Source of the DNA: Platycnemis pennipes
Taxonomy: Eukaryota; Arthropoda; Insecta; Odonata; Platycnemididae
Reading direction: 5' to 3'
DNA: 64,000 bases
Assembly (NCBI GenBank): GCA_933228895.1
Contig: OW121849.1
Coordinates: 42,626,354 to 42,690,353 of the forward strand
In this document: one piece after another, positions 58,900 to 64,000 of the stretch
Numbering within the stretch: the stretch's first letter is position 1
How the letters are laid out: each line of letters starts with the position of its first letter
Program-made: the position numbers and the translations under genes
Notes under the pieces: generated by a model
What the model saw: the letters and a program-made list of their open reading frames with translations, nothing else
Database searches by the model: none
What the model was told of the DNA's origin: nothing

Positions 58900-59680
58900 T
58901 GAGCATTTTTCCTCGCTCTTTTTCGCTGGATTAGCATGGGACCGTAGACATTACCTGAGCGTGGGCCAACAGTTTCCCTTTTCGCAATCCTCCCGGAGAA
59001 CGAAAGAACTCCCCGACTTCCCCAAGGGATTGAAAATTCGGAGGAGCGAAGCAGGCGAGCCCCAACTCGAAGGCGGGAGGAGCCAGACGTCTGGATCCTG
59101 CGCCCTTCCGCTCACCCCTTCTGCCCTATCTATCCCGTTCACTCGTTCTTCCCCCACACCAGAACCTTCGGCACACATGAACCACCCTACATAGCCTCCC
59201 CCTCGCGGTTCTGAAACCCCCCACACCATCCTCTTTTCACCCCCGAATCGGAGACCGACCAATAATTCACCTGGCCGAGAAGACGAAGAAGAATAAGATG
59301 GGGGTACGTCTGGGACAACGAGAGCGTTACTTAAAGAAGCGGCTGGAGAATGGAGGACTGCGCAGGATGAGGTTATGTTGTTTACTTTTCTCGGTCTGAC
59401 GGAGGAAGGGGAACGGCTTGGAAGGTTAAGGGCGGGAGGGGGAGGAGAAGATGCGAATAAGATAGCAGAGGTCTGCGAAAAATAATGAAGATGGGCGAGA
59501 GGGGTTATAAGGGCGAGTCGAGACTGAAAGTGTGAGCTCGCAAATGGGAAGGAGAGAAAGGGACGCATAATAGGGTGTCGGAGCTGGTCACGACGAAAAT
59601 CTCTCATTGAAGAGACGTAAGCTGCACTAACTTATCTCGAGCCCCTTTCCGACACGATGAACGAAAGGACTCCGATCAGA
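58900..59680. other. GC-rich island
   Basis: GC-rich DNA with CpG sites and C-rich runs on the plus strand. The minus-strand frame 59607-58951 remains open across it (218 codons), ending at a donor-like CAG/GTAATGTC. A promoter/first-exon region on the minus strand is one explanation. Confidence 0.5.
58955..59607 (-). CDS. candidate first exon (long open frame up to a splice donor)
   Basis: From an ATG at 59607 a 218-codon frame runs uninterrupted to CTCAG/GTAATG (exon edge 58955, stop codon formed by the intron's own TAA). The protein is serine/proline/arginine-rich (SSPPPPALNLPSRSPSS, YSSSSSRPGELLVGLRFG) with no recognised domain. GC-rich DNA yields such frames by chance, so only the coincidence with a donor and an island makes it worth listing. 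It could be an untranslated first exon. Confidence 0.2.
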
Positions 59681-60075
59681 ATCCATTCCCTCGTGAAGTA
59701 CCCGAGGACAAATTGCATTTGGGGTCATCAAACCATTCAACAGCCATCGCGCTTTCGAAGGTAGATGAATTAGGAGTGCTATCAAAAATTAACCCAGATA
59801 AACTCCTCCGCAACAAAAAGGTATCAAAAAAGATGAACTTTTCATAAAAGCCATACACCTAAAAAGGTGAGTTTTCTTAAAAAAATAATAAAATTGCAGA
59901 TCCCTTTAGTTCTAGAAAATGAGTCAGAGTAAATGTAAAAATATCTGCATGTGTAGTTTCAACGTTCCGGATGAATTATAAATGATTCATATGATGTAGA
60001 GTCAATTTATGCTATTTCATGATAACATTCATGCAACAATGATCAGTCTGCATTTGAACCCATTAGCAGTAGAAA
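59681..60075. other. AT-rich stretch, nothing recognised
   Basis: No supported gene or repeat. Confidence 0.35.
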
Positions 60076-60310
60076 AATGACGACTTGGTAGAAATGAAGA
60101 GCGTTATACCTACTACTGACCCGAGGTCCCCGATTCAATACCAAAGAGGCCTTTTTGTACATGCCCATGAGAAACCAAATGGGTCACAGGTAAAGGAACT
60201 GACGCCTAAACAAGGATTTGTGAATGTCACACGTCGTTGGGAATATCACTAGGTGAGCAACATCAGAACGGTCTTGGGGTTGAGCCCTGTCGCTGAGTTG
60301 ATATGACCAT
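60076..60310 (+). mobile_element. possible tRNA-derived SINE
   Basis: A weak A box (TTGGTAGAAATGAAGAGCG) and a B-box-like GAGGTCCCCGATTCAATACC are followed by about 160 bases of GC-balanced body ending in GAGTTGATATGACC. No second copy was found in the window, so the assignment rests on the boxes only. Confidence 0.35.
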
Positions 60311-61039
60311 TTCATTCATTAAAGTACCCAAATAAGAATATCCTCCGGTGAAACTTTACAAAAAAGAAGCTGCATCAAATGCTGCACGGGAATATAAAAA
60401 TTGTACACATTTCACGTGAGTTTACTTTGAGGCTCAACAGTACGAATCCGAGCTTTGTGTATTTTGATTCAAAAAATTATCTTTGGTAAAACTATTTTTA
60501 TAGATGAAGGCACATTTTACAACAGGTAAAAAGTAATCTGCATTAGCATGAGTAAATAAAATTCTTCACTCAAATCAGTAATAAAACTTAGTATTTATAG
60601 AAAAACGTTCTAAAGATTTGCTATAATGTTTGGCATGACACGGCATCAAGGATACTTAAAACGGAAAAGGGAAACATCTTCTAGGATTAGAAACAAGAAA
60701 AGTCTCGCCTATGCTACAGGATGATAATGCATAAAAATAATAGCCACTTTACAATAAAATATTAAGAATATAAAAAACAATGGTATTTCCACAAAATCAA
60801 CCAAATTCGACAGTTTCTTTCAAACTGGTACGAGGCTTCAAGTTTTACTCGAGTATGTATATAATTGAAGAGAAGTGCTAGACTAAAAGTGCTACAGTTA
60901 CGCATATAAAATTTCTGGGCCATTCAAATCAGAGAATGCTTTATCATCGATAGGTGTTAGACCATTAAACAGATAAAAAGAGAAATGCATACATGTGAAA
61001 AAAACTATGTTTCACGGTGATCCAACCACCCAAGTTAAA
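60311..61039. other. AT-rich stretch, nothing recognised
   Basis: Short random frames only. Confidence 0.35.
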
Positions 61040-61150
61040 TTAATCCATGTTAAAACATAATATCCATGCACGAAGTGGAATTCGAACCCGCGACCTTCAG
61101 GTAGCCAAGCTGACATTTTACCGACCTGACTATGGAGGCTGTGAAGGGGA
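61040..61150 (-). mobile_element. tRNA-like SINE head, minus strand
   Basis: Minus strand: A-box-like TAGTCAGGTCGGTAAAATG and a good B box GCGGGTTCGAATTCCAC. The anticodon region and acceptor ends do not form a normal tRNA. The body beyond 61040 is AT-rich and not matched elsewhere. Confidence 0.5.
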
Positions 61151-61869
61151 ATGCAAGTTTGCATCCATTAGTAAATCATAAAATATGAACGGTTAGCACT
61201 GATTTCAAAAGTTACTACACGGAGGAGGAAATCGGCACAAATTCTAAGCATCCCATCAGGCAACCATCATTAGAATTCCACTGCATACTCCGTACCAACC
61301 AACGAGATGAACAAACTAAGCATGTAAATTATTTAACATTTATCTTATGAGAAAGTCTTCCATTCTATTGCCCAATATACAAATCTAGTTAATGTGGCCA
61401 CTAACATTAAACGGTGGTAAAACCAAAAATTCAATGTTTTAATCCCTAATAAAGTTAAATCTGGACGTTAAAATGCTCCTTAAATTGAATTTAAAGATTT
61501 AGTTGGTAATCATATGGTCTATCGTGGTGCATGACATTACAGGCAGTGATTTACATAATGGCGAGACTTAAGTAGTTCGATTAGGCAGACAATATTGAAA
61601 ATCATATATGATATATATATATTGTCTTTGGTTCCACGTAACGCCATCACTTTTTTGTTCTCGATCATATCTCCTCCAATACATTAAACTCATGTGAGGC
61701 TCCTGCTCTTCACCGTTGCTCCACTCTACGATCATTACACAAAATTATCCGTTTCCAAGGATGTGTATAACTCCAACATACCTCCATAGATCCATTGGAG
61801 TGTTGATCTTTATAAAACCTAATCTCACGTCAACCTCCATATTAACCTAACTTTAACTTTAACTATCAT
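61151..61869. other. AT-rich stretch with a short (AT)n run
   Basis: ATATATGATATATATATATT lies near 61604-61622. No gene or other structure is supported. Confidence 0.4.
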
Positions 61870-62695
61870 CATAATCTGTCAACAATCCTAGGATTGGTTT
61901 GTCGCAGCCCTCCACTCGATTCACCTGTCGGCCAACCTCTTCATATTGACGTATTTCATCTTTTTACCATATATCTCCTTCACAACCTGTTCGATATAAC
62001 TCATACGAGGCCTGCCTTTTCCATTCTTCCCGTTCACTTTTCCCTTGACGATTGTCTTCATCAGGCCATCGTGTCTTAAAATATGGCCGAGTAGGTTGTC
62101 CCGTCTTCTTTTTAGAGTTTTCAGCAGACTCCTCTTTTCTCCTCTCTTCTTAGGACTTCCTCGTTACTTACTCATTCGATCCATTAAATTTTTATCAATC
62201 TTCTGTAGCACCACATTTCGAATGCTTCCACCCTTTTCTTCTCCGCAGCTGTCATCTTCCATTCCTCACTGCCGTAAAGAAACATACTCCAGATGTACTA
62301 TGTTCTGATAAAATGCTTCCTTATTTCTACGCTTTTATTTCCAGCTGTTAAGTAGGTTCTTCTTTTTAAAAAAGGCCCTCTTGGCCGGTTCTATTCTACT
62401 GGATATTTCTTTCTTGCTTCGTCCATCGTTGGTTACTCAGCTTCCCAGGTAACAGAAGTCTTTCACCTCTTCAAGTTTTTGTTTTCTAAGTTTTACATTG
62501 GTTTTGACCTCTTCTCTCTTGCTACACACCAAATTTTGTCTTCTTATTGATCTTCAGCTGATATCTGGCCATTGTCCTTTCCTTATTAGTAGAATCTTAT
62601 TCAGATCCCTCTCTGTCTCTGCTATGAGTGCTATGTCATCAGCGAATCGCAGCATGCTAATTTTTTCTCCGTGGCTATTCACTCCAGAAGACTTC
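61870..62695 (-). pseudogene. inverted 5'-truncated RTE-like retrotransposon, from RT motif C to the 3' end
   Basis: The minus strand from about 62695 reads GVNSHGEKIS and RFADDIALIAETERDLNKI, keeping both catalytic aspartates of motif C that the 24 kb copy has lost. It then reads KDFCYLGS with a stop, [56 protein letters not shown] and RPRMSYIEQVVK. It ends with CCAATCCTAGGATTGTTGAC at 61881 and a GATGAT-like tail. Several frameshifts and stops disable it. Truncation falls inside the reverse transcriptase, so it retains more than the other short copies. Confidence 0.9.
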
Positions 62696-62829
62696 TCAAG
62701 ACTCCAGAACGCTAACTAACAATAGGATTTAACCAGACATTACAACACTGGCACTGAATGAATCATAAATGCATCACTTTTAAAAATAAGCAACCTATTT
62801 GGCATCCTGAAGGGAATGCTACTTTAGGA

Positions 62830-63370
62830 GACCGAACGACTGCAGACGAAAAAAGTTCGCGTGACGCACTGCTGAGGAGCCTAGGCATTTGGAAAGGATT
62901 AATCTGCGCGCCCGCCCGTGAGCACAATTGCGAGCGGCCGATCGGGAGAGAGAGAGAGGGAGCATGGGAAGCTACAGGCGGCGGTGGAGAGGGAGACTTT
63001 TGCGGAGGGAAAGGAAAAAGGAAAGGCAGCGAGGAAGCTGTTGTTGCGAGTTGTTGGACGGGAGGGTGAGGCAGGGGGAGGGAAGGGGGATGGGGTGGAA
63101 GAATCGTGCGCGGAGGAAGGCAATAATCGAGGCGGGCGGTGTGAGATTCAGGAAAGAGAAAAAAAATTTAAAAAAAGGTGACGGGAGGGATGGTTTGAGA
63201 GCCGAACGCCCTCCTTTTCCACTGGAAATGGACCTTAATCGAGATATTACCCCATTCACTAATCCCACCCCGCGTTTGGCGAGTTGAAGTGAAGGTAGCA
63301 GCAATACCCCTGCGCTGATTTCCAAATCGTCATCCTCCAAAAAAAAAGGCAGGTCTTTGGACAGTCCCAG
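62830..63370. other. GC-rich island with purine-rich plus strand
   Basis: Dense GGGAGAGAGA- and GGAGGGAAGG-type runs and CpG sites (GCGCGCCCGCCCGTGAGC near 62907) stand out from the AT-rich flanks. Overlapping open frames in several frames on both strands reflect composition. It resembles the other three islands; no clear exon or donor is assigned here. Confidence 0.45.
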
Positions 63371-64000
63371 CCTGAAATCCCCCTCCACCATTTTCGGATT
63401 ATTTGAAGCCTTTTCTCGCACACTACGTTCGTTTGGCAAATATTATTTTCGTCCCCTCATATATTCAACAATTCTTTATCCCCACATCAGTCAAGTCTTC
63501 GAAGCAGACAGAAGCAGCACGGGAGAAATTAAACATCCATATATCTCACCTCTAGACATATAGAGTAAAGTATTATAAATATTGAAGGCACTGAAGAAAA
63601 TGTGATTAATCAAGCAAATAGTAAGATGCGTTCTATGATGAAGATAAAATAAAAGATGATATGAAGATAAAATTTTCGCTCAAGTTGGTCTAGGTATTTG
63701 GCATTCTACGTTTATTTGGGATCACAACCAAATATTTATTCATAAACATTACAAAATTTAAAGGATTATTACGCATTTTTAACTCATACTAATGATAGTC
63801 CTAATTAATAGATAATGTATCTGGGTCATTGAAGATAACTTCAGTTACAAGGACTCAAAGACTCCACGCCATGCTTAAACTACCGGAAACATTCGAATCT
63901 TACGAGTTAGAGGTAAAAAATCACGGATTGGTACGACGAGTAGTTGGGGAAAATGTTGTCCATTGTCAAGTACCTCTACAAAATACCATTCGGGAGTAAA
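63371..64000. other. AT-rich stretch to the window end, nothing recognised
   Basis: No supported gene, repeat or RNA. A host exon could extend past the window end, but I see no sign of one. Confidence 0.35.

Noticed and set aside
58951..58961. Natural stop codon of a 218-codon protein
   Set aside because: The stop lies in the GTAA of a donor-like sequence. If the region is transcribed, splicing would remove it; otherwise the frame is probably chance.
62918..63439. Several overlapping open frames of 74-155 codons
   Set aside because: They occur in multiple frames on both strands of a purine-rich GC island; none shows a domain.

Overview
This is AT-rich, repeat-filled eukaryotic nuclear DNA. 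It is most likely intergenic or intronic sequence from an arthropod, probably an insect. I infer this from the mobile-element content: AP-endonuclease non-LTR retrotransposons with short tandem-repeat tails, a Jockey/I-type LINE end, a TTAA-flanked piggyBac-like element, tRNA-derived SINEs, and palindromic repeats carrying hammerhead-ribozyme-like cores. No bacterial gene organisation, CRISPR array or rRNA is visible. I cannot name the species. I find no complete host protein-coding gene; most open frames are short and look like chance frames.

Layout. 0-10.5 kb: two degraded retrotransposon ends (0.84-1.13 and 6.6-7.1 kb), then a partly deleted direct duplication (8.8-10.07 kb) abutting a 440-bp palindrome. 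12.9-15.8 kb: a piggyBac-like element bounded by TTAA, with an inverted retrotransposon fragment and a palindromic repeat nested inside it; a relic of a second copy lies at 22.3-22.8 kb. 18.4-19.97 kb: a 1.54-kb element with about 430-bp terminal inverted repeats, TA flanks and a decayed gene of unrecognised family. 23.8-26.7 kb: a hammerhead-type palindrome directly upstream of the most complete but dead endonuclease/reverse transcriptase element. 29.4-38.5 kb: short retroposon repeats, a GC-rich island, a LINE RNase-H-end fragment and pieces of a 646-bp tandem repeat. 42-51.6 kb: three more retrotransposon ends, a SINE with a hairpin inserted in its tRNA head, two foldback repeats and another palindrome. 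53-64 kb: three GC-rich islands, two hammerhead palindromes, a run of SINEs and one more inverted retrotransposon fragment.

Two features stand out. Several palindromic repeats carry the CUGANGA ... GAAAC-palindrome-GUC arrangement of minimal hammerhead ribozymes, the kind known from Penelope-like elements and retrozymes; the cleanest is on the minus strand at 54194-54226. In addition, three of the four GC-rich islands have a good splice-donor sequence at or inside an edge, next to a GC-rich open frame (30.6, 53.85 and 58.95 kb). They may be promoter/first-exon regions of host genes, but nothing here proves transcription. Element class names are family-level inferences from motifs and have not been checked by database search.
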